From: Actinoplanes octamycinicus
GTDB lineage: Bacteria; Actinomycetota; Actinomycetes; Mycobacteriales; Micromonosporaceae
Direction: 5' to 3'
Length of the DNA stretch: 64,000 bases
NCBI RefSeq assembly: GCF_014205225.1
Contig: NZ_JACHNB010000001.1
Span: forward strand, 4,755,501 to 4,819,500
Position 1 is the stretch's first letter. The number at the start of each line of letters is the position of its first letter. The translations under genes were made by a program, and so were the position numbers. The notes beneath the pieces were generated by a model that saw nothing but the letters and a program-made list of their open reading frames with translations, had not been told where the DNA came from and did no database searches. Shown piece by piece: positions 1 to 9,603 of the stretch.

Positions 1-1386
1 AACAACCGGCAGAGCGAGTTGAAGGTCGACGCCTTCCGGTCAGCACTGGGTGACGACGTCAACGGGGATGCCAAGGACGACGTGCAGTCGTCGGTCGACG
101 CGTCCCAGGCGGTGCACGACTGCAACTTGCCGACGGCGGTCATCGAGCAGTTCGCCAGTTACAGCGGCGACTTCGAGGCCTTCAACACCTTCATCACGAA
201 GTTCGTCGCCGAGGGCGTCGCGGACCCGAAGTCGGTGCGCGGCCGGACCGGCGAGATCTCCGAGATGAACAACAAGACCGACGACGAGCTGGACGAGATC
301 ACCGAGGCGGTGACCGCCCGGGTCGAAGCCCAGCAGGCGCTGACCGCCCGGACGGTCGAGCAGACCCGCTGGATCGCCATTGTCGTGGTGATCGTCGGCC
401 TCGTCCTGCTGATCGGCATGGCGGTCCCGATGGTCCGCTCCATCCTGGGGCCGATCCGCCGGATCGGTGAGGTCATCGACGCGCTGGACAAGGGCGACCT
501 GACCGTGCGCAGCGGCATCACCAGCCGCGACGAGCTGGGCACCATGGCGCAGAGCCTGGACCGCACCCTGGACAAGCTGCGCGAGTCGATGGTCACCATC
601 GCCAAGGACTCGGACGCCCTGGCCACCGCGTCCACCGAGCTGGCCGCCGTGTCCGGCGAGATCGCCTCCGCGGTCGACAACACCGACCGGCAGAGCAGCT
701 CGGCCGCCACCGAGGCGGACGAGATCTCCCGCAACGTGCAGAGCGTCGCGGCCGGGTCCGAGGAGATGGGTCTGTCGATCCGGGAGATCTCCCGCAACGC
801 GGCGGACGCCGCGCAGGTCGCCTCGATCGCGGTCTCCGAGGCCGCGATGGCCACCGAGACCATCCGCAAGCTCGGCGAGTCGTCCGCCGAGATCGGCAAC
901 GTGATCAAGCTGATCACCAGCATCGCCGAGCAGACCAACCTGCTCGCCCTGAACGCCACCATCGAGGCGGCCCGGGCCGGCGACGCCGGCAAGGGTTTCG
1001 CGGTGGTCGCCAGCGAGGTCAAGGACCTGGCCCAGGAGACCGCCCGGGCCACCGAGGACATCGGCGCCCGGGTCACCGCGATCCAGCAGGACACCAGCGG
1101 CGCGGTCGAGGTGATCAACCGGATCTCCGAGGTGATCGCGCAGATCAACGACTTCCAGACCACGATCGCCTCGGCGGTGGAGGAGCAGACCGCCACCACC
1201 GGCGAGATGAGCCGCAGCATCGGTGAGGTGGCGGCCGGTTCCAGCCGGATCGCCGCGAACATCAACGACGTCTCGTCGGCCAGCCAGGCCACGGTCAGCG
1301 GCGTCAACCAGACCCGCGAGGCGAGCGAGGAGGTCTCCCGGACCGCCGAGGAGCTGCGCGCGCTGGTCGCCGGATTCCGGTTCTGA
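1..1386 (+). CDS. Methyl-accepting chemotaxis protein, 5' truncated
   Basis: The reading frame is open from the first base, so the N-terminus (first membrane segment and most of the sensor) lies outside the window. The visible 461 residues hold the end of an extracellular sensor region, a membrane segment at about residues 124-146, a HAMP linker to about 195, and a long helical signalling domain. The conserved hairpin tip that binds CheA/CheW is present (EQTNLLALNATIEAARAG, about residues 310-327). The role is to sense an external cue and control the chemotaxis kinase, which implies a motile organism. No CheB/CheR-docking pentapeptide is seen at the C-terminus, which ends in VAGFRF. An intrinsic terminator follows directly. 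The ligand cannot be told. Confidence 0.93.
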   Translation, partial: NNRQSELKVDAFRSALGDDVNGDAKDDVQSSVDASQAVHDCNLPTAVIEQFASYSGDFEAFNTFITKFVAEGVADPKSVRGRTGEISEMNNKTDDELDEITEAVTARVEAQQALTARTVEQTRWIAIVVVIVGLVLLIGMAVPMVRSILGPIRRIGEVIDALDKGDLTVRSGITSRDELGTMAQSLDRTLDKLRESMVTIAKDSDALATASTELAAVSGEIASAVDNTDRQSSSAATEADEISRNVQSVAAGSEEMGLSIREISRNAADAAQVASIAVSEAAMATETIRKLGESSAEIGNVIKLITSIAEQTNLLALNATIEAARAGDAGKGFAVVASEVKDLAQETARATEDIGARVTAIQQDTSGAVEVINRISEVIAQINDFQTTIASAVEEQTATTGEMSRSIGEVAAGSSRIAANINDVSSASQATVSGVNQTREASEEVSRTAEELRALVAGFRF

Positions 1387-1410
1387 GGTCGTACCGAAAA
1401 AGATCTGTGA

Positions 1411-1446
1411 AAGGGCCGGTCGCCGAGCGCGACCGGCCCTTCTCTC
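1411..1446 (+). terminator. Intrinsic terminator after the chemotaxis receptor gene
   Basis: A perfect 13-bp stem (AAGGGCCGGTCGC paired with 1429-1441) has a 5-base loop and is followed by a pyrimidine run (TTCTCTC). It sits 25 bases after the receptor stop codon. It also shows that the next gene does not start at upstream in-frame codons. Confidence 0.85.
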
Positions 1447-1478
1447 ATGTCCGGGCCCGGCCTGCCGATGAAGGTTCC

Positions 1479-2519
1479 ATGCGTGTGGCGTCGGATGGGT
1501 CCCTCCTGACACGTCGCCGGACGGTCGAGGCCTCCGCCCTGGTCAGCCGGGGACTCGGCTGGCTCGCCACGGTCGGCTACCTGGTGCAGGTCACCGCGGC
1601 CGGTCCGGTGCCGGCGCCGCTGGAACACAGCCTGTACGTCGGGATCGTCGCGATGGCGATCGCCAACCTGCTCGCTCTCGCCGGCTGGCGCCGGCCCGGT
1701 GGACGCTGGTACAGCGTGTACAGCGCCGGTCAGGTCGCGCTGGACAGCGTGGTGGTCGCCGGCCTGGTCGCCTTCTCCGAGGGCTACACCGGTCAGGTGA
1801 CCTGGCCGATCATGGCGGTTCCGGTGGTGGTCGCCGCGATCCGGCACCGGCTCGGTGGCGCGCTGCTGGTCTGGGCCTTCACCTCGGCGTGGTTCGGCCT
1901 GGTCGTGGGCTTCGGCTCCGGCTCGGCGCAGCCCCGGGACGCGATCTTCGCCACCCTGATCAACCTGCTGGTCGCGCTGGTCACCGGCACCCAGTCGACC
2001 GCGTTCGCGCGCCAGCTGGCCACCCTGAACCAGGTCCGCCGGGAACTGCAGCACCAGGCTACCCACGACTCGCTGACCGGCCTGCCGAACCGGGCCCAGC
2101 TCGCCGAGCGTGCCGCCCGCTCCGATGGCGACGGGCTCGCCGTGCTGCTCCTCGACCTGAACGGGTTCAAGCAGGTCAACGACACCTACGGGCACGCGGC
2201 CGGCGACGAGCTGCTGCATCAGGTCGCGCTGCGGCTGAGCGCCGTCATCGGCTCCGGCGACCTGGTCGGCCGGCTCGGCGGTGACGAGTTCCTGGTGCTG
2301 CTGCCGGACGCCGGCCCGGAGCGGGCGGCGCAGGTCGCGGACCGGATCCGTGAGCTGATCCGCCGGCCGGTCCGGATCGGTGACGGCCGCGAGGTGACCG
2401 TGGGGGTCAGCGTCGGCCAGGCGGTCCGCCCGGTGGGCGGGACGGCCGGCCTCGACACGCTGACCGCCGAGGCGGACGCCGCGATGTACCGCGAGAAACA
2501 CACCCGGCGAGCGGCATGA
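1479..2519 (+). CDS. Membrane-anchored diguanylate cyclase (GGDEF)
   Basis: A 346-residue protein that should make cyclic di-GMP from two GTP. The first half is hydrophobic with about five or six membrane segments and matches no sensor domain I can name. The second half is a GGDEF domain beginning at THDSLTGLPNR, with an exact GGDEF active-site motif at residues 267-271. The usual product-inhibition RxxD is replaced by GSGD just upstream, so feedback at the canonical I-site is unlikely. The ATG at 1479 is chosen because an AAGG ribosome site precedes it and the longer frame would run through the terminator at 1411-1446. It may be linked functionally to the EAL protein at 28462-30759. Confidence 0.9.
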   Translation: MRVASDGSLLTRRRTVEASALVSRGLGWLATVGYLVQVTAAGPVPAPLEHSLYVGIVAMAIANLLALAGWRRPGGRWYSVYSAGQVALDSVVVAGLVAFSEGYTGQVTWPIMAVPVVVAAIRHRLGGALLVWAFTSAWFGLVVGFGSGSAQPRDAIFATLINLLVALVTGTQSTAFARQLATLNQVRRELQHQATHDSLTGLPNRAQLAERAARSDGDGLAVLLLDLNGFKQVNDTYGHAAGDELLHQVALRLSAVIGSGDLVGRLGGDEFLVLLPDAGPERAAQVADRIRELIRRPVRIGDGREVTVGVSVGQAVRPVGGTAGLDTLTAEADAAMYREKHTRRAA

Positions 2520-2595
2520 TTCACCATCTGATGATCCGCGACATCGGCGCGACCAATCGTCCGCGCGCGCGTTGATCCCACGTCGCGCCACGAAC

Positions 2596-2639
2596 GCCGC
2601 CCAGCCGGGTCGGTCCGGCAAACGGTCCGGCTGGGCGGC
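2596..2639. terminator. Bidirectional terminator between convergent genes
   Basis: GCCGCCCAGCCGG (2596-2608) pairs perfectly with 2627-2639 around an 18-base loop. It lies between the convergent stops of the GGDEF gene and the CoA-transferase-family gene. Confidence 0.65.
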
Positions 2640-2645
2640 CCCCGC

Positions 2646-3728
2646 TCAGGACCAGGTGGCCAGGACGTCCGCCACGGTCGCGGTCCGGCTCGGTTGCGGC
2701 ACGTCTGCCGGGGTACGCCCGAAGCGGGGCGCCGGCGCCGGTTGCATCTGCCCGCCCACCTCGACGAACGCCGCCCGGGCCCGGTTGTGCGGATGCCCGG
2801 GCGCCTCGGCCGGGCTGAGCACCGGGCTCACGCAGGCGTCCAGCCCGTCGAAGACCTCGGCCCACTCGTCCCGCCCCCGGCTGAGGAACCGCTCGGTGAA
2901 GATCCGCCGCAGCTCCGGCCAGGCCCGCCGGTCGAACTGGGCCGGCAGGTCCGGGTCGTCGTCCAGCCCGAGCCCCTTGAGCAGCGCCGCGTAGAACTGC
3001 GGTTCGAGCGCGCCGACCGCGACGTAACCACCGTCGGCGGTCCGGTACGTGTCGTAGAACGGCGCCCCGCCGTCGAGCAGGTTCTCGCCCCGCCCGCCGG
3101 GCCACTGCCCGGCCCCGATCATCCCGTGCAGGAACGTGGTGAGCAGCGCCGACCCGTCGACCATCGCGGCGTCGACCACCTGGCCACGGCCGGACCGCTC
3201 GCGTTCCACCAGCGCGGCCAGGACGCCGACGGCGAGCAGCATGCCGCCGCCGGCGAAGTCGGCGAGCAGGTTGATCGGCGCGTGCGGCGGCTGACCGGCC
3301 CGGCCGAGCGGCTCCAGGGCGCCGGCGACCGCCAGGTAGTCGATGTCGTGCCCGGCCGCCGCGGCCAGCGGGCCGTCCTGACCCCAGCCGGTCATCCGGC
3401 CGTAGACCAGCCGCGGGTTCAGCTCCGCGCACCGCTCCGGGCCGAACCCGAGGCGCTCGGCGACCCCCGGGCGATAGCCCTCGACCAGCACGTCCGCCTT
3501 CGCGACCAGCCGGAGCAGGTCGGCCCGGCCGGCGTCACTCTTGAGGTCGAGGGTGACCGTGCGGCGGCCGCGCTGCAGCGGACCGGCCTGCGGAACGAGC
3601 GGTCCGGTCCCGCCGGGCCGGTCCACCAGCACCACGTCCGCGCCCAGGTCGGCGAGGACCATGCAGCCGAACGGGCCGGGCGCCAGCCCGGCCAGCTCGA
3701 CGACCCGGATCCCGGCGAGAGCGGTCAT
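2646..3728 (-). CDS. mcr: Alpha-methylacyl-CoA racemase / CaiB-BaiF family
   Basis: A 360-residue family III CoA-transferase-fold protein. Motifs typical of alpha-methylacyl-CoA racemase are visible: [11 protein letters not shown], whose His is a catalytic base, and [10 protein letters not shown], whose Asp is its partner. These favour a racemase interconverting (2R)- and (2S)-methylacyl-CoA over a true CoA transferase. That activity lets branched acyl chains enter beta-oxidation. It is the last gene of the operon, and its ATG overlaps the fadB stop as ATGA. Tight coupling to fadB, thiolase and an acyl-CoA dehydrogenase supports a role in branched-chain lipid catabolism. The substrate is inferred. 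Confidence 0.88.
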   Translation of the reverse strand: MTALAGIRVVELAGLAPGPFGCMVLADLGADVVLVDRPGGTGPLVPQAGPLQRGRRTVTLDLKSDAGRADLLRLVAKADVLVEGYRPGVAERLGFGPERCAELNPRLVYGRMTGWGQDGPLAAAAGHDIDYLAVAGALEPLGRAGQPPHAPINLLADFAGGGMLLAVGVLAALVERERSGRGQVVDAAMVDGSALLTTFLHGMIGAGQWPGGRGENLLDGGAPFYDTYRTADGGYVAVGALEPQFYAALLKGLGLDDDPDLPAQFDRRAWPELRRIFTERFLSRGRDEWAEVFDGLDACVSPVLSPAEAPGHPHNRARAAFVEVGGQMQPAPAPRFGRTPADVPQPSRTATVADVLATWS

Positions 3729-5755
3729 GCCGGGGCGAACCTTTCCCCGTAGCGCGCCGCCAGCTCGGTGGCCCGGCCCTTGAAGTCGGGGTGCTGCTCC
3801 ACGTAGCGGAGCACCCCGCCGGTCCAGGCCGGGAACCCGATCCCGAGGATCGAGCCGATGTTGCCGTCCGCGTCGGTGCGCAGCACACCCTCGGCCCGGC
3901 AGCGCAACGCGTCCAGCGCCTCGCTGAACAGCAGCCGCTCCTGCAGGTCGGCGAACGGGACCGCACGGCCCTCGTCGGTGGCCAGCTCCGCCAGACCCGC
4001 CCAGAGCCGGCCACGGCGGCCGTTCTCGTACGCGTAGAAACCGCGACCGGACGACCTGCCCGGCCGGTCGTGGGTCTCCAGCATCGCGGCGACCAGCGCG
4101 TGCGCCTTGTCGTAGCCGGCGTTCACGCCGGCCGCCAGGTACGCCTTGTGGATCTTCGCCATCAGCGTCAGGGTGACCTCGTCGGCCAGCGCGAGCGGCC
4201 CGGTCGGGTAGCCGGCCTGCAGCGCGGCCTGCTCCACCGACGCGGCCGGCACGCCCTCGGCGACCATGGTGACCGCCTCGTTGATGAACTGGCCGATCAC
4301 CCGGCTGGTGAAGAAGCCCCGGCCGTCGTTGACCACGATCGGCGTCTTGCCGATCGTGCGGCCCAGGTCGAAGGCGCGGGCGATCGCCGCGTCGCCGGTC
4401 TGCTCGCCGACCACGATCTCCAGCAGCGGCATCTTGCCGACCGGGGAGAAGAAGTGCATGCCGATGAAGTCGGCCGGCCGGCTGACCCCCTGGGCCAGGC
4501 CGGTGATCGGCAGTGTGGAGGTGTTCGAGGCGAGCAGCGCGCCGGGCGCCAGCACCGGCTCCACCTCGGCGAAGACCTGATGCTTGAGCTTCGGGTCCTC
4601 GAAGACCGCCTCGATCACCACGTCGCAGCCGCGCAGGTCCTCGACGTCGGCGGTCGGCTTGATCCGGGCCAGCACCGCCGGATCGCCCTCCTGCGTGGCG
4701 CGCGCCGCGGCCTCCGGGGTGACGTCCTTGACCACGACCTCCAGGCCGGCCCGGGCGCACGCGTACGCGATCCCGGCGCCCATCATCCCGGCGCCCAGCA
4801 CCGCGACCCTGGTGGCGGCCGGCACCTCGACCGCGGGCCGGGCCGCGCCGCCGTTAACCGCCTTCATGTCGAAGAAGAACGCGCCGATCATGTTCTTCGC
4901 GATCCGCCCGGTGAGCAGCGTGATCAGCTTCCGGCTCTCGATCTGGAACGCGGTCTCGATGTCGACCTGGGCGCCCTCGACCGCGGTCTCCAGGATCGCC
5001 TCCGGAGCCGGCATCCGGTTGCCCTTGAGCTGCTTGCGCAGGGTGGCCGGGAAGGCGGGCAGCTGCACGGCGAGCTTCGGGGTGGACGGCGAGCCGCCGG
5101 GGATCTTGTAGCCGGGCCGGTCCCACGGCTGGGCCGCGTCCGGGTTGGCGGCGATCCACGCCTTCGCGTGCGTGATCAGCTCCTCCGGGGAGCCGACCAC
5201 CTCGTCGATCATCCCGGCCTCCAGGGCGGCGGCCGGCTTCAGCCGCTTGCCGGTGAGCAGCCAGGTCATCAGCGCCGGGGCGATGCCGAGCATCCGGACC
5301 GTCCGGACCACCCCGCCCGCGCCGGGCAGCAGGCCCAGCGTCACCTCGGGGAAGCCGAGCCGGGTGCCCGGGGCGTCCAGCGCGATCCGGTGGTGGCAGG
5401 CGAGCGCGATCTCGAAGCCGCCGCCGAGCGCGGCGCCGTTGATCGCGGCGACCACCGGGCGGCCGTACGTCTCCAGCCGCCGCAGGTCCCGCTTGATCGT
5501 GCCGAGCAGCTCGAACAGCGCGGGCGCGTCCTCCGGCCGGGCCTGGCTCATCATCGGCAGGTCGCCGCCGGCGAAGAAGGTGTTCTTCGCGCTGGTCACG
5601 ATGACGCCGGTGACCTGCTCCTTCTCCGCCTCCAGCCGGTCCACGGCGGCGGTCATCGCGGCCACATAGGCGGCATTCATCGTGTTGGCCGATTGGTCCG
5701 GGTCATTCATCGTCAGCGTGACGATGCCGGCGTCGTCCTTCTCGTACGAGATCAC
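3725..5755 (-). CDS. fadB: Fatty-acid oxidation complex alpha subunit (enoyl-CoA hydratase / 3-hydroxyacyl-CoA dehydrogenase)
   Basis: A 676-residue fusion. The N-terminal crotonase domain (about 1-190) has the oxyanion-hole region NTFFAGGDL and the acid/base loop GAALGGGFE. After a linker comes an NAD-binding 3-hydroxyacyl-CoA dehydrogenase with the glycine motif [12 protein letters not shown] at about residue 319, then the C-terminal helical domains to about 670. It catalyses steps two and three of beta-oxidation. The GTG start overlaps the thiolase stop as GTGA, so translation is probably coupled. The length is slightly short of E. coli FadB (729 aa), as is usual in actinobacteria. Confidence 0.95.
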   Translation of the reverse strand: MISYEKDDAGIVTLTMNDPDQSANTMNAAYVAAMTAAVDRLEAEKEQVTGVIVTSAKNTFFAGGDLPMMSQARPEDAPALFELLGTIKRDLRRLETYGRPVVAAINGAALGGGFEIALACHHRIALDAPGTRLGFPEVTLGLLPGAGGVVRTVRMLGIAPALMTWLLTGKRLKPAAALEAGMIDEVVGSPEELITHAKAWIAANPDAAQPWDRPGYKIPGGSPSTPKLAVQLPAFPATLRKQLKGNRMPAPEAILETAVEGAQVDIETAFQIESRKLITLLTGRIAKNMIGAFFFDMKAVNGGAARPAVEVPAATRVAVLGAGMMGAGIAYACARAGLEVVVKDVTPEAAARATQEGDPAVLARIKPTADVEDLRGCDVVIEAVFEDPKLKHQVFAEVEPVLAPGALLASNTSTLPITGLAQGVSRPADFIGMHFFSPVGKMPLLEIVVGEQTGDAAIARAFDLGRTIGKTPIVVNDGRGFFTSRVIGQFINEAVTMVAEGVPAASVEQAALQAGYPTGPLALADEVTLTLMAKIHKAYLAAGVNAGYDKAHALVAAMLETHDRPGRSSGRGFYAYENGRRGRLWAGLAELATDEGRAVPFADLQERLLFSEALDALRCRAEGVLRTDADGNIGSILGIGFPAWTGGVLRYVEQHPDFKGRATELAARYGERFAPA

Positions 5756-6981
5756 TTGGCGAACTCCGTAACGCGCTCGATGACGGTCGCGACGCCCATG
5801 CCGCCGCCGATGCAGAGGGTGACCACGGCCCGGTGCAGGTCGCGCCGCTCCAATTCGTCGACCACGGTGCCGACCAGCATCGCGCCGGTCGCGCCCAGGG
5901 GGTGGCCGAGGGCGATCGCGCCGCCGTTGACGTTCACCTTCTCCGGGTCGAGGTCCAGGTCCCGGATGTACTTCAGCACCACCGCGGCGAAGGCCTCGTT
6001 GATCTCGAAGAGGTCGATGTCCCTCGTGGTGAGGCCGGCGATCGACAGGGCCTTCTCGGTCGCGGGCGTCGGCCCGGTCAGCATCAGGGTGGGGTCGGCG
6101 CCGCTCACGGCCGCCCCGGCGATCCGCGCGCGGGGGGTGAGCCCGAGATCTCGGCCGGTCTGCTCCGAGCCGATCGCGACCAGCGCCGCCCCGTCCACGA
6201 TCCCGGACGAGTTGCCCGCGTGGTGGACGTGCTCGATCGCCTCCAGCCAGTGGTACTTCTGCAGCGCCACCGCGTCGAACCCGGCCTGCTCGCCGATCCC
6301 GGCGAAGGACGGGCGCAGCTTGCCCAGCCCGGCGCGGGTGGTGTCCGGCCGCGGGTGCTCGTCGACGGTCAGCACGTCCAGGCCGTTCGGGTCGCGGACC
6401 GGGACGATCGAGCGGCTGAACGCGCCGCCGGCGATCGCCTTGGCGGCCCGCTCCTGGGACTGGATCGCGTAGCCGTCCACGTCGTCGCGGGTGAAGCCCT
6501 CCAGGGTGGCGATCAGGTCGGCACTGATCCCCTGCGGGACGAAGCTGGTGGCCAGCGCGGTCTCCGGGTCGAGGAACCAGGCGCCGCCGTCCGAGCCCAT
6601 CGGGTTGCGCGACATCGACTCGACGCCGCCGGCCAGAATCAGGTGCTCCCAGCCGGACCGGATCCGGGACGCCGCCTGGTTGACCGCCTCCAGGCCGGAC
6701 GCGCAGAACCGGTTGAGCTGCACCCCGCCGGTGGTGTCCGGCAGGCCGGCCAGCAGCGCGGCCGCCCGGGCCAGGTCGCCGCCCTGCTCGCCGATCGGGG
6801 TGACGATGCCCAGCACCACGTCCTCGATCCGCTTCGGGTCGAGACCGGGATTCCTTGTCCGTACGGCGTCGATCAGGCCGGTCACCAGGGTGATCGGCTT
6901 CGTCCCGTGCAGGGAGCCGTTGTCCTTGCCGCGCCCTCGGGGCGTGCGGACCGCGTCGTAGATGTAGGCCTCAGAGGGCAC
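5752..6981 (-). CDS. fadA: Acetyl-CoA acyltransferase (3-ketoacyl-CoA thiolase)
   Basis: A 409-residue thiolase that cleaves 3-ketoacyl-CoA with CoA to release acetyl-CoA. The nucleophilic cysteine lies in [13 protein letters not shown] (about residue 90). The His of GHPLGATGA and the second Cys of TLCIGGGMG complete the active site. The GTG start is inside the last codons of the acyl-CoA dehydrogenase gene (11-base overlap). With fadB next door it forms the usual alpha2beta2 complex. No unusual features. Confidence 0.95.
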   Translation of the reverse strand: MPSEAYIYDAVRTPRGRGKDNGSLHGTKPITLVTGLIDAVRTRNPGLDPKRIEDVVLGIVTPIGEQGGDLARAAALLAGLPDTTGGVQLNRFCASGLEAVNQAASRIRSGWEHLILAGGVESMSRNPMGSDGGAWFLDPETALATSFVPQGISADLIATLEGFTRDDVDGYAIQSQERAAKAIAGGAFSRSIVPVRDPNGLDVLTVDEHPRPDTTRAGLGKLRPSFAGIGEQAGFDAVALQKYHWLEAIEHVHHAGNSSGIVDGAALVAIGSEQTGRDLGLTPRARIAGAAVSGADPTLMLTGPTPATEKALSIAGLTTRDIDLFEINEAFAAVVLKYIRDLDLDPEKVNVNGGAIALGHPLGATGAMLVGTVVDELERRDLHRAVVTLCIGGGMGVATVIERVTEFAK

Positions 6982-8143
6982 GGGCGATCAGCTCCTTCAT
7001 GATCTCGTTGGTGCCGCCGTAGATCTTCTGGACCCGGGCGTCGGCGTACATCCGGGCGATCGGGTACTCGGTGGTGTAGCCGTACCCGCCGAAGATCTGC
7101 AGGCAGCGGTCGACGACCTCGCACTGGCCCTCGGTCAGGTAGAGCTTGGCCATCGCGGCGGTCGCCACGTCCAGTTCACCCCGATGATGCCGGGCGATGC
7201 AGTCGTCCAGGAAAACTCGTGACGCGCGCGTGCGGGTGGCGCACTCGGCGAGCACCATGCGGGTGTTCTGGTGACCGACCAGCGGCTTCCCGAAAGCCTT
7301 TCGCTCCTTCGCGTACGCGGTGGCCAGCTCGACCGCGCGCTGCATGGCGGCCACCGCGCCCACCCCGATCACCAGCCGTTCCTGCGGCAGCTGCTGCATC
7401 AGCTGGTAGAAGCCGGTGTTCTCGGCCTCCGCCCCGCCCAGGATGTTGCCGGCCGGCACCCGGAACTCGTCGAAGAACAGCTCCGCGGTGTCGTTCGCGT
7501 GCAGCCCGATCTTCTCCAAGTTGCGCCCGCGCCGGAAGCCCGGCGCGTCGTCGTCCAGCTCGCAGATCAGCAGCGAGATGCCGTGCGCCTTGGCGGACTG
7601 ATCGGTCTTCACCGCCAGGACCAATAAGTCCGCCAAATACCCGTTGGTGATGAAGGTCTTGGAACCGCTCACCAGGAAGTCCTCGCCGGTCCGGACCGCA
7701 CGGGTCCGGATCGCCTGGACGTCGGAGCCGCCGTCCGGCTCGGTCATCGCGATCGCGCCGATCATCTCGCCGCTGCACAGCCGGGGCAGCCAACGCTGCT
7801 TCTGCTCCTCGGTCCCGTAGGCGGCGAGGTAGCCGGTGACGATCCCGCTGTGCACGGCCAGGCCGAGGCTGCCCTCGCCGGCCTGGGCCTGCTCGTGCAG
7901 CAGCACCGCCTCGTGGGTGAAGTCACCGCCCCCGCCGCCGTACTCCTCCGGCACCGACAGGCCGAGCAGGCCCAGCTCGCCGGCTCGCAGGTAGTGCTCG
8001 CGGTCGGGGTGGCCCTGCTGCTCGAGGCGGGCGGCGTGCGGCACCACCTCCTTGAGGAAGAAGGTCCGGGCCATCTCGGCCAGGTCGTCGTGTTCCGGCT
8101 TGCGCCACGGCTCGGCGTAGCCCTCCAGTCCAGGCGTCGGCAT
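6971..8143 (-). CDS. Acyl-CoA dehydrogenase
   Basis: A 390-residue FAD enzyme that makes the first, alpha-beta double bond of beta-oxidation. The C-terminus [14 protein letters not shown] and the helix LPQERLVIG match long-chain and isovaleryl-type dehydrogenases, whose base is the Glu of LPQER and not the later Glu of the medium-chain enzymes. ATG at 8143 is preferred over an in-frame start 60 bases upstream because a GAGGG ribosome site precedes it and the longer start would cover the palindrome at 8164-8178. First gene of the operon acd-fadA-fadB-mcr; probably controlled by the divergent TetR. Confidence 0.93.
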   Translation of the reverse strand: MPTPGLEGYAEPWRKPEHDDLAEMARTFFLKEVVPHAARLEQQGHPDREHYLRAGELGLLGLSVPEEYGGGGGDFTHEAVLLHEQAQAGEGSLGLAVHSGIVTGYLAAYGTEEQKQRWLPRLCSGEMIGAIAMTEPDGGSDVQAIRTRAVRTGEDFLVSGSKTFITNGYLADLLVLAVKTDQSAKAHGISLLICELDDDAPGFRRGRNLEKIGLHANDTAELFFDEFRVPAGNILGGAEAENTGFYQLMQQLPQERLVIGVGAVAAMQRAVELATAYAKERKAFGKPLVGHQNTRMVLAECATRTRASRVFLDDCIARHHRGELDVATAAMAKLYLTEGQCEVVDRCLQIFGGYGYTTEYPIARMYADARVQKIYGGTNEIMKELIARAL

Positions 8144-8163
8144 CGATACACCCTCGATCACTA

Positions 8164-8178
8164 TTGACGCTGTGTCAA
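8164..8178. promoter_or_regulatory. Candidate TetR operator between acd and tetR
   Basis: TTGAC-GCTGT-GTCAA, a perfect 5-bp inverted repeat, lies 20 bases upstream of the acyl-CoA dehydrogenase start in the divergent gap. Its position fits a repressor site for the neighbouring TetR protein. The arms are short, so chance is possible. The rest of the 8144-8390 gap shows no gene. Confidence 0.45.
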
Positions 8179-8390
8179 CAAGGGTGTGATGAATTGGCGG
8201 CATCCATCTGACGAGACGATCGAAACATAGACGAAACGCCCATCTCGCCAGCCGATGAATCGACGTGCCGTAAGGTCACCGCTGTGCCATCACCAGCCAG
8301 CCCACCTATCGGGCCCGCTCAGCGCCCGCGGCCTCTCGCCACGGTCGCCCTCCGCCGGCCGCTGGTGCTCCTGTTACCACCGAGGCCACG

Positions 8391-9086
8391 GTGAACAGGG
8401 AGGATAGCGGCACGGTCGCGATCAGCGAAGCGGCCCCCGCGGCCCCTGCCACGTCTGCTGCCGCCGCGCCGGGAGCGGTGCGTGCGCCGGTGATCCGTCG
8501 GCGGCGGCTGGAGCCGGACGCCCGGCGCGAGCAGATCATGTCGGTCGCGGTGCGGCTGTTCGGCGAGCGCCCCTACGCGGAGGTCTCCACCACCGACGTG
8601 GCCCGCGGCGCCGGCGTGGCCCGCGGCCTGGTCAACCACTACTTCGGGACGAAGAAGGAGCTCTATCTGGAGGTGGTCCGCGTCATGCTGACCGTCCCCG
8701 AGGTGGCCCTGGAACGCCTGCCGACCGGCGGCCCCGCCGAGCGGGTGGACGCGATCGTCACCTGGTTCCTGGACGTGGTCTCCCGGCACAGCACGTCCTG
8801 GCTGGCCGCGATCACCGCCGGCGGCATGGCCGGTGACTCCGACGTCGACCAGGTCATCGCCGAAGCCATCGACGTAGCCGCCGACAGCGTCCTGGCCGCC
8901 GTAGGCGTGCCCGACCGCTCCGACGAGGCCCTCCGCGGCATGGCCCGCGCCTACGTCGGCATGTGCACCTACACCGCCCGGGAATGGCTCCAGCGCGACG
9001 CCCTCACCCGGGCCCAGGTCCACACCTTGCTCACCACCACCCTCCTCGCCATGGTCGAGAAGGTCTTCCCGCACCCCGCCGCCTGA
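8391..9086 (+). CDS. TetR-family transcriptional regulator
   Basis: A 231-residue regulator. An Ala/Pro-rich N-terminal extension of about 40 residues precedes the DNA-binding domain (about 45-95), with the signature VSTTDVARGAGVARGLVNHYFGTK-like recognition helix. The C-terminal half is a helical ligand-binding domain. It is divergent from the beta-oxidation operon and likely represses it, with an acyl-CoA as a plausible inducer by analogy with fatty-acid TetR regulators. The GTG start has a weak GAGG site; an internal GTG at about 8478 is possible and would remove the disordered tail. A 125-bp duplication begins at its stop codon. Confidence 0.85.
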   Translation: MNREDSGTVAISEAAPAAPATSAAAAPGAVRAPVIRRRRLEPDARREQIMSVAVRLFGERPYAEVSTTDVARGAGVARGLVNHYFGTKKELYLEVVRVMLTVPEVALERLPTGGPAERVDAIVTWFLDVVSRHSTSWLAAITAGGMAGDSDVDQVIAEAIDVAADSVLAAVGVPDRSDEALRGMARAYVGMCTYTAREWLQRDALTRAQVHTLLTTTLLAMVEKVFPHPAA

Positions 9087-9345
9087 CCTCACCCCGCCCG
9101 CGCGACTTCTCCGCCTCTTCGGCGCCCTCGCCTTCGGCCTCCCCGGCCTTCCCGCCTGCTGGACCGATCCGCCTCCTCGGCGCCCTCGCCTCCCGCCTTT
9201 TCGCCTCCCGTCTCTCGGCTTGACCTCACCCCGCCCGCGCGACTTCTCCGCCTCTTCGGCGCCCTCGCCTTCGGCCTCCCCGGCCTTCCCGCCTGCTGGA
9301 CCGATCCGCCTCCTCGGCGCCCTCGCCTCCCGCCTTTTCGCCTCC
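9084..9345. repeat. Tandem 137-bp duplication starting at the tetR stop codon
   Basis: Bases 9084-9208 are repeated exactly at 9221-9345 (125 identical bases, period 137). Each copy starts with the TGA and continues through CT-rich sequence. Perfect identity suggests a recent event. It has no coding potential that I trust. Confidence 0.9.
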
Positions 9346-9603
9346 TCGGCGCCTCCGCCGACTCGCCCCTGCCTTCCTGGCTCGCTGTTCGTTGGCCAGG
9401 TCGCGGCCGGTCGTTTGGGCACGGTTTTCCACAGTGGAAGCTTGTCCACAGGCCAACCGCCCTGCCGAAGCGAATTCCGCCACACTGTCCGAGGCGGCTC
9501 CCCCTAGGGAGGGCGGGCCGAGGAAACGGGCCGGGAGAGTGGACCGGGCGAGCATGCCGAAAGGGCGGCCTGACCCGCGCTGATCCAGGGGGCCGGGGCG
9601 GGT
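9346..9603. other. Non-coding stretch with two DnaA-box-like sequences
   Basis: No gene is seen between the duplicated block and the convergent membrane-protein gene. TTTTCCACA (9425-9433) and TTGTCCACA (9442-9450) resemble DnaA boxes. The second equals the sequence preferred by actinobacterial DnaA. They are 17 bases apart, start to start. Confidence 0.35.

Noticed and set aside
40..2621. Long open frames antisense to the chemotaxis receptor and GGDEF genes
   Set aside because: They mirror the high-GC third positions of the real genes, have no ribosome sites, and translate to Arg/Gly/Asp-rich low-complexity sequence.
3791..6472. An 893-codon open frame on the plus strand across fadB and fadA
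   Set aside because: It is the antisense of two well-recognised genes and encodes no known fold.
9120..9603. Small Pro/Ser-rich coding frames after tetR
   Set aside because: They are created by the duplicated CT-rich block and have no ribosome site or family match.
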